The position numbers were made by a program, and so were the translations under genes. This document shows, piece by piece, positions 43,367 to 50,598 of a stretch of 64,000 bases of DNA. Every line of letters starts with the position of its first letter. Positions within the stretch are counted from its first letter, which is position 1. The notes beneath the pieces were generated by a model. It ran no database searches. It saw only the letters and a program-made list of their open reading frames with translations, and was not told where the DNA came from. The stretch lies in contig CALUJM010000003.1 of NCBI GenBank assembly GCA_944320975.1, positions 1-64,000 of the forward strand. The letters run 5' to 3'. Origin of the DNA: an uncultured Atopobiaceae bacterium. GTDB lineage: Bacteria > Actinomycetota > Coriobacteriia > Coriobacteriales > Atopobiaceae.

Positions 43367-44476
43367 ATGGCCGAGAAGAACTATCGCGTGCTCGTGATCA
43401 ACCCCGGCTCCACCTCCACCAAGGTGGGCCTGTTCGACGGGGAGACCGAGGTCTTCTCCGAGAACGTCGCGCACTCCGCCGACAAGCTCGCGGAGTTCGG
43501 CGGCATCTCCGAGCAGATGCCCTACCGCCGCGACACCATCCTCGAGATGCTCGACGCCCACGGCGTCGACCTCGCGAGCGTCGACGCCTTCGTCGGGCGC
43601 GGCGGCGGCCTCCTGCCCACCCCGGGCGGCACCTACGCGGTGAACGAGGTCATGCTGCGCCACTCCCACGACGGCGCCAACGGCATCCAGCACCCCGCGC
43701 AGCTCGGCCCGCAGCTCGCAGGCGAGTTCGCGCAGGCCGCCGGCGGCAAGCCCGCCTTCGTAGTCAACCCGCCCGACACCGACGAGCTCTGCGACCTCGC
43801 GCGCATGACCGGCGTGAAGGGCGTGTACCGTCGCGTGCACCTGCACGCGCTCAACCTCAAGGAGACGGCCATCCGCCACGCCGCGTCGCTCGGCCGCCGC
43901 TATGAGGACTGCTGCTTCGTCGTGTGCCACATCGGCGGCGGCATCTCCGTCTCGGCCCACGACCACGGCCAGATGGTCGACGGCAACGACATCGTCGGCG
44001 GCGACGGCCCGATGGCGCCCACGCGCTGCGGCGCCGTGCCCGTGGTGGAGCTGCTGCGCTACCTGGAGAGCCACACCACCGGCGACGCGCGCGCCCTGTG
44101 CATGAAGACCGGCGGCTTCGTCGATCTTCTCGGCACCTCGGACGCGCTCGAGGTCAGCCAGCGCGCAGCTGCGGGCGATCCTGCCTGCAGGCGCGCGTGG
44201 GACGCGATGATCTACCAGATCTGCAAGACCATCGGCGAGATGGCCTGCGTGCTCGAGGGCCACGTCGACGGCATCCTGCTCGGCGGCGGCATGGTCCACA
44301 ACGAGGGCCTGGTCGCCGACATCCGCAGGCGCTGCGAGTGGATCGCGCCCGTCACGGCCTACCCGGGCGAGTTCGAGCTCGAGGCCATGGCCGCCGGCGC
44401 CCGTCGCGTGCTCGACGGCGTCGAGGAGCCGCGCACCTACACGGGCGTGCCCGTCTTCACCGGCTTTGACGACTAG
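43367..44476 (+). CDS. buk: Butyrate-kinase-family acyl kinase of cassette B
   Basis: 369 residues with the canonical butyrate kinase motifs: NPGSTSTKVGLF at the N-terminus, VGRGGGLLPTPGGTY near residue 65, HPAQLGPQLAGEFA, VHLHALNLKETAIRHA, HIGGGISVSAHDHG, and LGGGMVHNEG near the C-terminus. It should produce ATP and a carboxylic acid from acyl phosphate. The start is one base after the transacylase stop. No thl-hbd-crt-bcd genes for butyrate synthesis are in the window, so the acid is more likely a product of the thiolase reaction of this cassette. The physiological acid is unknown. Confidence 0.88.
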   Translation: MAEKNYRVLVINPGSTSTKVGLFDGETEVFSENVAHSADKLAEFGGISEQMPYRRDTILEMLDAHGVDLASVDAFVGRGGGLLPTPGGTYAVNEVMLRHSHDGANGIQHPAQLGPQLAGEFAQAAGGKPAFVVNPPDTDELCDLARMTGVKGVYRRVHLHALNLKETAIRHAASLGRRYEDCCFVVCHIGGGISVSAHDHGQMVDGNDIVGGDGPMAPTRCGAVPVVELLRYLESHTTGDARALCMKTGGFVDLLGTSDALEVSQRAAAGDPACRRAWDAMIYQICKTIGEMACVLEGHVDGILLGGGMVHNEGLVADIRRRCEWIAPVTAYPGEFELEAMAAGARRVLDGVEEPRTYTGVPVFTGFDD

Positions 44477-44547
44477 CGAGACAGGGCTCCCAGACCCAAG
44501 CGCACGGGGCGCGGACGAGGTTCTTCTCGCCCGCGCCCCTTTTCGCC

Positions 44548-44669
44548 TGCCTGATTTGCTTCATCTGCGCATCAAGGTGCCGAATTTCGGCTACCTGCGT
44601 ACGAAAGGTGCCTGATTCCCGCTATCTTCGTACGAGTGGCGCGCAAATGGCGGGAATCAGGCACCTGGG
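44548..44669 (+). repeat. Four-unit palindromic intergenic element, family GGTGCC (copy 5 of 5)
   Basis: 122 bp, the most diverged copy: three direct units (TGCCTGATTTGCTTCATCTG, GGTGCCGAATTTCGGCTACC, GGTGCCTGATTCCCGCTATC) and one inverted unit ending GGCACCTGGG. A GTTCTTCTCGCC word lies about 25 bases upstream. It lies between convergent genes. Confidence 0.75.
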
Positions 44670-44697
44670 CCTTCGCCGACGGCGTTGCCGGGAACCC

Positions 44698-45096
44698 CTA
44701 GTCGCGCGGCTTGAGCGCGTGGAAGAGCGCGACCGACGTCACGTAGCCGATGATGACGAGCCAGACGTAGGAGTTGAGCCACGCCGCGACGAGGCCCGGC
44801 CCTCCCGTGTGCACGAAGGCCTCCGTGAGCGAGATGATGGTCACGAAGATGAGGTTCTCGATGAAGATCTGCACGTAGACGCGCCAGGAGGCGTCGCCCG
44901 CCCAGCCGGTGAGCGCGCGTGCGACGGCGCTGGTGGGCAGGATGAGCTGCCCGATCACGTTGGTGGCCAGCGCCACGCAGGTGAAGGTGTACCACGTGTG
45001 GTCGAAGGGCGCCCCGTCGATGATCGTGGCGCTCGTGTTGATGACGATGGCCAGGACGAGGTCCTGGATGATGACGTTGCGGTTCCACTCGCACAT
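44698..45096 (-). CDS. Small four-segment membrane protein (DUF2798-like)
   Basis: 132 residues with about four hydrophobic segments (8-26, 38-58, 76-94 and 108-126) and an N-terminal RNVIIQDLVLAIVINT stretch. It resembles the 20327 product in size and topology. No function is established. It lies between cassette B (convergent) and pfkA (same strand), behind the pfkA terminator, so it has its own promoter. The start follows GAGAAAGGCAGCGCC. Confidence 0.65.
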   Translation of the reverse strand: MCEWNRNVIIQDLVLAIVINTSATIIDGAPFDHTWYTFTCVALATNVIGQLILPTSAVARALTGWAGDASWRVYVQIFIENLIFVTIISLTEAFVHTGGPGLVAAWLNSYVWLVIIGYVTSVALFHALKPRD

Positions 45097-45152
45097 GGCG
45101 CTGCCTTTCTCGTGATTTCAGCCGAGAAGAGCGTACGCCCGGCGGCCGCGCG

Positions 45153-45187
45153 CAAAAAGGTGCGGGGCCTCAAAAGAGACCCCGCAC
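45153..45187 (-). terminator. Terminator after pfkA
   Basis: On the minus strand GTGCGGGGTCTC/GAGGCCCCGCAC with a TTTT loop and a CTTTTTG tail. Confidence 0.85.
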
Positions 45188-45217
45188 GCAGGCGCTCGTT
45201 TGTGCGAGAGGTACAGC

Positions 45218-46297
45218 CTACTCGTCGCCGAAGCTGATGCCGAGGGCCTTGGCCTCCTTGACGAGGTCGCTCTTGGGGTCGACGTACTTGAGCTTGCCGG
45301 CGACCTCCTCGAGCGGCACGCGGCACATCTTGCCGTTGACCTGGGCGATCATGACGCCGAACTTGCCCTTGAGGCAGGCGAGGGCAGCCTCGACGCCGCA
45401 CTGCGTCGCGAAGATGCGGTCCTGGGCGTCCGGCTGGCCGCCGCGCTGGGTGTGGCCGGGAACGGCGATGCGGATCTCGCGGCCGGTGCGCTTGTCGATC
45501 TCGGCGGCGATGTCGTAGGCGATCGAGGGGGAGGTGCGCTCGGCGACGAGCTTCTTGTACTCCTTCTTGGAGAGGGCCGCCTCCTCCTTGGAGATGGCGC
45601 CCTCGGCGACGACGACGATGGTGAAGCGGGAGCCCGCCTTGTCGCGCTCCTCGATGACGCGGACGACGTTGTCCATGTCATAGGGGATCTCGGGGATGAG
45701 GATGACGTCCGCGCCGCCGGCGACGCCCGCGTACAGCGGGATCCAGCCGACCTTGTGGCCCATGATCTCGATGACGAAGACGCGGCCGTGGCTGGAGGCG
45801 GTGGTGTGGATCTCGTCGATGCAGCGGGTGGCGACCTCGACCGAGCTCGTGAAGCCGAAGGTCATGTCGGTGCCGAAGGTGTCGTTGTCGATGGTCTTGG
45901 GAAGCGCGATGACGTTCAGGCCCTCCTGCGAGAGGCGGTTGGCCGTCTTGGTGGAGCCGTTGCCGCCGAGCATGAAGAGGCAGTCGAGCTTGAGCTTGGC
46001 GTAGGTGTCCTTCATGGCCTGGACCTTGTTGACGCCGTCGGCCTCGGGCGTGTCGAGGAGCTTGAACGGCGTGCGGCTGGTGCCCAGCACGGTTCCGCCG
46101 CGCGTGAGCAGGCCCGAGAAGTCGCGATTGTCCATCATGCGGTAGCGCTCGTAGATGAGGCCCTGGTAGCCGTCCTCGAAGCCGTAGACCTCGACGGGCT
46201 CCTTGGACTGACGGTACAGCGTCTTGACGATGCCGCGCATGGTGGCGTTGAGCGCCTGGCAGTCGCCGCCGCTCGTGAGAAGACCGACTCGAAGCAT
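45218..46297 (-). CDS. pfkA: 6-phosphofructokinase (phosphofructokinase A family)
   Basis: Phosphorylates fructose-6-phosphate, the committed step of glycolysis. 359 residues, longer than the E. coli type and like the actinobacterial/mixed group. Motifs: TSGGDCQALN at the N-terminus, LGGNGSTK (residues 110-117), LPKTIDNDT (132-140), EIMGHKVGW and PGHTQRGGQPDAQDR. The Gly at 114 (GGNGS, not GGDD) argues for ATP use, while Lys134 in PKTIDND is a feature shared with PPi-dependent enzymes; Asn113 in place of the usual Asp is unusual. The start follows AGAGGAAGGGAACACGT. Confidence 0.9.
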   Translation of the reverse strand: MLRVGLLTSGGDCQALNATMRGIVKTLYRQSKEPVEVYGFEDGYQGLIYERYRMMDNRDFSGLLTRGGTVLGTSRTPFKLLDTPEADGVNKVQAMKDTYAKLKLDCLFMLGGNGSTKTANRLSQEGLNVIALPKTIDNDTFGTDMTFGFTSSVEVATRCIDEIHTTASSHGRVFVIEIMGHKVGWIPLYAGVAGGADVILIPEIPYDMDNVVRVIEERDKAGSRFTIVVVAEGAISKEEAALSKKEYKKLVAERTSPSIAYDIAAEIDKRTGREIRIAVPGHTQRGGQPDAQDRIFATQCGVEAALACLKGKFGVMIAQVNGKMCRVPLEEVAGKLKYVDPKSDLVKEAKALGISFGDE

Positions 46298-46459
46298 ACG
46301 TGTTCCCTTCCTCTTGTCCACAGGTAGACGCATTATTGCGCTTTCAGCCGCCCGTGCGGCGTCGCGTCCGTGAGCGGTATCGGTCTCAGCGGCGTGTGTC
46401 GCGCGTTGGTCGGCGATATCTGTCACACTGGGCGAGAAGAACCGCGGGGAGGGGGCGTC

Positions 46460-46879
46460 GTGACGGCAGACGAGAGGCGAGAGGTGCGCGAGGCGGTGCT
46501 CGCCGGAAGGCGCGCGCTGGCAAGCCTCGAGGAGGCGGCCGACGCGCTCGACAGCGCGAGCAACTGGGGGCTCTTCGACCTGCTCGCGGGCGGGCTCATC
46601 ACGAGCCTGGTCAAGCACGCGCGCCTGGGCGACGCCCGCGAGGCGCTCGAGCGGGCCCGCGCGGACCTCTACGCCTTCACGCGCGAGGTCGCGGACGTGC
46701 GCGCCATCGAAAGCCTGCGCGTCGACATCGGCGGCGTCGCGACTGCGCTCGACGTGGTCGCGGACAACCCGTTCGTCGACCTCTACGTCCAGAAGAAGAT
46801 CGACGACGCCCAGGACGGCGTCGAGGCTGCCATCGGCGCCACGCGCACCGTGCTCGCACGTCTCGAGGCGCTGCGGTAG
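46460..46879 (+). CDS. Hypothetical helical protein
   Basis: 139 residues, mostly Ala, Leu, Arg, Glu and Asp, probably a helical bundle with coiled-coil stretches (about 1-40 and 55-95). I do not recognise the family. The segment NWGLFDLLAGGLITSLVKHARL (about 33-54) is hydrophobic enough to be a membrane-associated helix. The GTG start follows GGGGAGGGGGCGTC. It is a single gene between divergent pfkA and the ligase, with a GAGTAAGAG element downstream. Confidence 0.6.
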   Translation: MTADERREVREAVLAGRRALASLEEAADALDSASNWGLFDLLAGGLITSLVKHARLGDAREALERARADLYAFTREVADVRAIESLRVDIGGVATALDVVADNPFVDLYVQKKIDDAQDGVEAAIGATRTVLARLEALR

Positions 46880-46923
46880 GCCCTCGGCTCCTGCCGCCTG
46901 CTCGTCGCGACCCCTGCCGTCAT

Positions 46924-46989
46924 CGAGTAAGAGTTTTGTGCGATTATCGGCCCGTTTTGAGCGAGAAAAACGCGAGAAACTCTTACTCG
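46924..46989 (+). repeat. GAGTAAGAG palindromic element, copy 3 of 3
   Basis: 66-bp inverted repeat beginning CGAGTAAGAGTTTTGTGCGA and ending GCGAGAAACTCTTACTCG. The core differs from the copies at 17852 and 17980, but the arm ends are the same. Confidence 0.8.
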
Positions 46990-47141
46990 GCGCCGTCCGA
47001 TAGCACATGGGTGGCGCGGCGGGTCCGGTCCCGCCCTCTTGCGCGTTTCTGTTTGCGAACGCGCCGTGCGCCCGCGTTCTTCTCGCCTGGTGTGAGCCGT
47101 AGAATCACCCTATCCGTGTGATTATAGGAAAGGGCGACAAG

Positions 47142-48440
47142 ATGCAGGAGATTCTCCACGCGCCCCACGAGCAGATCGAGCAGATCCAGCTCGAGGGCAT
47201 CAAGAAGACCGTGATCCAGTGCTATGAGAACGTGGCCTTCTACAAGAAGAGCTTCGACGAGGCGGGGTTTGACCCGTACTCGGTCAAGAGCCTCGCGGAC
47301 CTCGAGAAGGCCCCCTTCGTGACCAAGCAGGACCTGCGCGACAACTACCCCTACGGCATGTTCGCCACGCCGCTCTCCGAGGTGAAGGAGATCCACATGT
47401 CCTCCGGCACCACCGGCGTGGCTACGGTGGGCGGCTACACCCAGCACGACCTCGACATCTGGGGCGAGTGCTTCGCGCGCGGCATCGAGTACGCAAACGG
47501 CGGCGCCGACGACGTCGTGCACGTCTGCTACGGCTACGGCCTGTTCACCGGCGGCCTGGGCGCGCACTACGGCGGCCTCTACTCCGGCGCCACCACGATC
47601 CCCATGTCCGCGGGCAACACCGAGCGCCAGATCCGCGTGCTCAAGGAGATGGGCTCCACCATCATCTGCTGCACGCCGAGCTATGCCATGCACATCGCCG
47701 ACACCGCCCTCGAGATGGGCATCGACCCGGCGCGCGACTTCCACCTGCGCGCGGGCATCCACGGCGCCGAGCCCTTCTCGGACAACTTCCGCCGCGACCT
47801 GGAGCGCAAGCTCAACTACCACGTGCTCGACGTCTACGGCCTCACCGAGACCATGGGCCCGGGCGTGGCCATCGAGTGCTGGGAGCAGAACGGCCTGCAC
47901 CTGGCCGAGGACCACTTCTACGCAGAGATCATCGACCCCAACACCGGAGAGGTCCTGCCCGACGGCGAGTGGGGCGAGCTCGTGCTCACCACGATCGACC
48001 GCGAGGCTTCGCCGGTCGTGCGCTACCGCACGCGCGACATCACGCGCATCCTGCCGGGCGAGTGCGCCTGTGGCTGCACGCATCGCCGCATCGACCGCAT
48101 CCACGGCCGCACCGACGACATGCTCATCATCCGCGGCGTCAACGTCTTCCCGAGCCAGATCGAGGACGTCATGAAGACCTTCGACCAGGTCTCCTCCTGG
48201 TACCAGATCGAGGTCGACACCGATCACCGCTCGCTCGACATGGTCACCCTCAAGGCCGAGGTCAACCCCGACTTCGCCTTCGACTCCGTCGCCGCGGTCG
48301 AGCGCCTGCAGAAGGAGATCTCCGCGCGCCTCAAGACGGCGCTGTCCGTGGGCGTCAAGGTCAAGCTCGTGGAGCCCAAGACCATCGCGCGCAGCGAGGG
48401 CAAGGCCAAGCGCATCGTCGACCTGCGAAAGGACAAGTAA
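47142..48440 (+). CDS. Phenylacetate--CoA ligase-like adenylate-forming enzyme
   Basis: Expected to activate an aromatic acid with ATP and CoA. 432 residues, normal for PaaK-type ligases, with the P-loop-like SSGTTGVAT near residue 90, a YGLTETMGPG adenylate-binding motif near 235, YRTRDITRI and GRTDDMLIIRGVNVFPSQIE near 325. The ATG at 47142 is preferred to GTG at 47118 because GGAAAGGGCGACAAG lies just before it. The next gene (ACT protein) overlaps by one base. In anaerobes this pair often works with indolepyruvate or arylpyruvate oxidoreductases to make ATP from aryl-CoA; none is in the window. Confidence 0.85.
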   Translation: MQEILHAPHEQIEQIQLEGIKKTVIQCYENVAFYKKSFDEAGFDPYSVKSLADLEKAPFVTKQDLRDNYPYGMFATPLSEVKEIHMSSGTTGVATVGGYTQHDLDIWGECFARGIEYANGGADDVVHVCYGYGLFTGGLGAHYGGLYSGATTIPMSAGNTERQIRVLKEMGSTIICCTPSYAMHIADTALEMGIDPARDFHLRAGIHGAEPFSDNFRRDLERKLNYHVLDVYGLTETMGPGVAIECWEQNGLHLAEDHFYAEIIDPNTGEVLPDGEWGELVLTTIDREASPVVRYRTRDITRILPGECACGCTHRRIDRIHGRTDDMLIIRGVNVFPSQIEDVMKTFDQVSSWYQIEVDTDHRSLDMVTLKAEVNPDFAFDSVAAVERLQKEISARLKTALSVGVKVKLVEPKTIARSEGKAKRIVDLRKDK

Positions 48441-48868
48441 TGATCGATCAGATTACGGTTTTCCTCGAGAACAAGCGCGGCCGCATCGCGTCTCTGTGCC
48501 GCACCCTCGGTGACGCCAACATCAACATGGCAGCCCTCTCCGTGGCAGACACCACCGAGTACGGCATCGTGCGCATCATCTGCAGCGACACGGCCGCGGC
48601 GCTGGCGGCGCTCGACGCGGGCGGCTACCGCGCCATCAAGACCAAGGTCATGGCCATCGCCGTCCCGCACCACCCGGGCGGCGCCGCGGACCTGCTCGAG
48701 AAGCTCGACGACCTCGACGTGGACATCGAGTACTTCTACTGCTTCTCCACCACCGACGACATGGCGGTGCTGGCGCTCAAGATCGCCGACCCGGCGAGTG
48801 CCGCGGAGGCGAGCTGGGCCATCGAGAAGGCCGGCTTCCATGTCTTCGACCAGGACGAGGTCGAGTAG
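48440..48868 (+). CDS. Tandem ACT-domain protein
   Basis: 142 residues with two ACT-like folds (about 1-70 and 72-140), beginning MIDQITVFLENKRGRIASL, the common ACT start. ACT domains usually bind amino acids and regulate nearby enzymes. The start overlaps the ligase stop (TAATG), so it is probably a regulator or subunit sensing an aromatic amino acid for the CoA ligase. A perfect hairpin follows. Confidence 0.85.
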   Translation: MIDQITVFLENKRGRIASLCRTLGDANINMAALSVADTTEYGIVRIICSDTAAALAALDAGGYRAIKTKVMAIAVPHHPGGAADLLEKLDDLDVDIEYFYCFSTTDDMAVLALKIADPASAAEASWAIEKAGFHVFDQDEVE

Positions 48869-48897
48869 CGGCAGTCGGTGCAAGCCTCATGCGCGAG

Positions 48898-48928
48898 GGG
48901 AGCCATACATGCTTTGTATGGCTCCCCA
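48898..48928 (+). terminator. Hairpin after the ACT gene
   Basis: GGGGAGCCATACA pairs with TTGTATGGCTCCCC around a TGC loop. The T run is weak (ATTCTCATATGTATTTT), so it is a likely but not certain terminator. Confidence 0.65.
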
Positions 48929-49004
48929 TTCTCATATGTATTTTACCTTGGAGTAGCAACGCCCTAGGATGGGAGGAGAAGAACGGCGTCGGAGGAGGCA
49001 TCTT

Positions 49005-49205
49005 ATGATCTTTGGCATGGGCCCAATGGAGCTGGGCATCATTCTTCTTATCGTGCTCGTGATCTTTGGCCCCAAGAACCTGCCCAAGATCGGTTCTGCT
49101 CTCGGCAAGACCGTCAAGAACGTGCGCGAGGGCATGGAGGAGGGCTCCAGCGACTCGGAGCCCCTCACCTCCGCTGCCGAGAAGGACGACGCGCTCGCGC
49201 AGTAG
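49005..49205 (+). CDS. tatA: Sec-independent translocase TatA/TatE family protein
   Basis: 66 residues. One N-terminal membrane segment (MELGIILLIVLVIFGP), the FGPKNLPKIG hinge and an amphipathic helix (GSALGKTVKNVREGMEE), followed by an acidic tail, give the typical TatA form. It forms the pore of the twin-arginine export system for folded proteins. No tatC is adjacent. The start follows GGAGGAGGCATCTT. A terminator follows at 49230. Confidence 0.9.
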   Translation: MIFGMGPMELGIILLIVLVIFGPKNLPKIGSALGKTVKNVREGMEEGSSDSEPLTSAAEKDDALAQ

Positions 49206-49229
49206 TCCGACAGACGTCCTTCCTCCCAA

Positions 49230-49265
49230 GCCCCCGGGACCCTTTCCCGCCCGGGGGCGCATTTG
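49230..49265 (+). terminator. Terminator after tatA
   Basis: GCCCCCGGG/CCCGGGGGC stem with an 11-base loop, followed by GCATTTGT. Confidence 0.65.
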
Positions 49266-49274
49266 TGCGCGTCG

Positions 49275-49379
49275 TGCCTGCGAGTTGGGGCCTGCGATTC
49301 GGGGACAGTCCCCAATTTACATAAATATTTTCTGTAAATTGGGGACTGTCCCCGAATCGCAGGCCCCAACTCGCAGGCA
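49275..49379 (+). repeat. Inverted repeat with perfect 46-base arms and GGGGAC core
   Basis: Arms 49275-49320 and 49334-49379 are exact complements and enclose a 13-base A/T-rich loop. They contain CGATTCGGGGACAGTCCCCA. It lies between the convergent tatA and LysR genes and ends 24 bases from the LysR stop. Confidence 0.92.
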
Positions 49380-49403
49380 GTTCACGGCTGGCAGAGGGGT
49401 GGG

Positions 49404-50246
49404 TTAGGCGAGCTCGCCGAGGAGGGCGACGGTGCGCTCGGCGAGGGGGGAGAGCGCCCGGTCCGCCTTCCAGATGACGGCGGCCCGCGTCTCGAGGTCC
49501 TTCTCGGTAAGCGTCTTGATGAAGCAGTCTCCGGTGTCGCAGACGGCGAGCAGAGAGCGCGGGACGAGGCCCACTCCGAGTCCCGCGGCCGAGCAGGAGC
49601 AGGTCGCCCGGTCATCGTCCGTGAGGCAGAAGGGGGCGCCGGGCAGCAGGGAGGCGGTGCGCCGGTCGCAGACGAGGGGCACGTCGGCCAGCTCAGAGAG
49701 GCTCACCTCGAGCTCCCCGCCGCGCTCCATCGCGGGCGGCATGACGGCCACGAGCGGCTCGGCGGGGGCATAGCGGCAGCGCAGGCCCTGGGACGAGAAG
49801 GGCGTGCGCACGATTCCCACCTCGGCGATGCCGCCCGCAACGAGCTCGAGCACCTCCGGCACGCCGCCTCCGCGCACCTCGAGCGAGACGTCCGGCGCGA
49901 GGGCCGCGAACTCGGCGAGGCGCGCTCCCGGCGCGAGCCCCGCCGCAGAGTCGCATATGGCGACGCAGAGCGTGCCCGTGAGCCCCTTGCCCACGCTGGA
50001 GACCTCGCGCGCCGTGGCGGTGGCCATCGCGAGGATGCGCGAGGCCCGCTCGCGAAGGAGCCGTCCGGCCTCCGTGAGCGTGACGCCGCGGGGCCCGCGC
50101 CTCACGAGCTGGGTGTCGAGCTCGCGCTCGAGCTGGGCGAGCTCGTAGGAGAGGGGAGGCTGCGAGATGTGCAGGCGACGCGCCGCGGCGGTGATCTGCC
50201 CCTCCTCGGCGATGGCGACGAAGTACTCGAGCTGTTTGAGATTCAA
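49404..50246 (-). CDS. LysR-family transcriptional regulator
   Basis: 280 residues. The N-terminal winged helix-turn-helix reads LKQLEYFVAIAEEGQITAAARRLHISQPPLSYELAQLE, followed by a periplasmic-binding-type effector domain (about 90-275). I chose TTG at 50246 because LysR proteins normally begin MNLKQLEYF and GGGAGGG lies 4 bases upstream; ATGs at 50267 and 50282 would add up to 12 residues. The upstream gap holds repeated ATGCCAT words that are candidate binding sites. The target gene is unclear; the M20 peptidase and the small 50599 protein are nearby. Confidence 0.87.
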   Translation of the reverse strand: MNLKQLEYFVAIAEEGQITAAARRLHISQPPLSYELAQLERELDTQLVRRGPRGVTLTEAGRLLRERASRILAMATATAREVSSVGKGLTGTLCVAICDSAAGLAPGARLAEFAALAPDVSLEVRGGGVPEVLELVAGGIAEVGIVRTPFSSQGLRCRYAPAEPLVAVMPPAMERGGELEVSLSELADVPLVCDRRTASLLPGAPFCLTDDDRATCSCSAAGLGVGLVPRSLLAVCDTGDCFIKTLTEKDLETRAAVIWKADRALSPLAERTVALLGELA

Positions 50247-50283
50247 AAGACCCTCCCGCAGACGCATCAGCCATAGAAACATT

Positions 50284-50404
50284 GTATGGCATCAGGCCTC
50301 GACGGTCATTCTCGCTCCCGTCTTGATGCCATGTCGAGCCGAGCATGCCATATAGGACAGAAATCGGGAGATGAGGGCCTGATTCCGTCCCATATGGCAT
50401 GCTC
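50284..50404 (+). promoter_or_regulatory. ATGCCAT inverted repeats upstream of the LysR gene
   Basis: Two inverted repeats: ATGGCATCA (50286-50294) with TGATGCCAT (50324-50332), and a longer pair at 50341-50365 and 50381-50404 containing GAGCATGCCATAT. All share an ATGCCAT word. They fill the gap between the LysR gene and the small 50599 gene and are good candidates for LysR binding, possibly autoregulation. The remaining ~190 bases show no gene. Confidence 0.5.
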
Positions 50405-50598
50405 GTCGGCGGACGGCATATTGTGGACGTCGTGCGAAGGCAAGCCGCGCCCGGAGCCCGGGCATAACGAGAGATGAATCGCAGTTTAACGATGCCTTAA
50501 CGACTCATGTAGGAGTTGTAAACGTTATGTCAAGGGCCTTTCGGTCAGCGGGTCGTTTGGGTATAACAAACGCGTCCAACAATGAAAGGAGGGAAGGT

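Noticed and set aside
22301..44476. Butyrate fermentation locus
   Set aside because: Phosphotransacylase and butyrate kinase families are present twice, but thl-hbd-crt-bcd-etf genes are absent, and the thiolase is of the SCP2/DUF35 type rather than a ThlA type.
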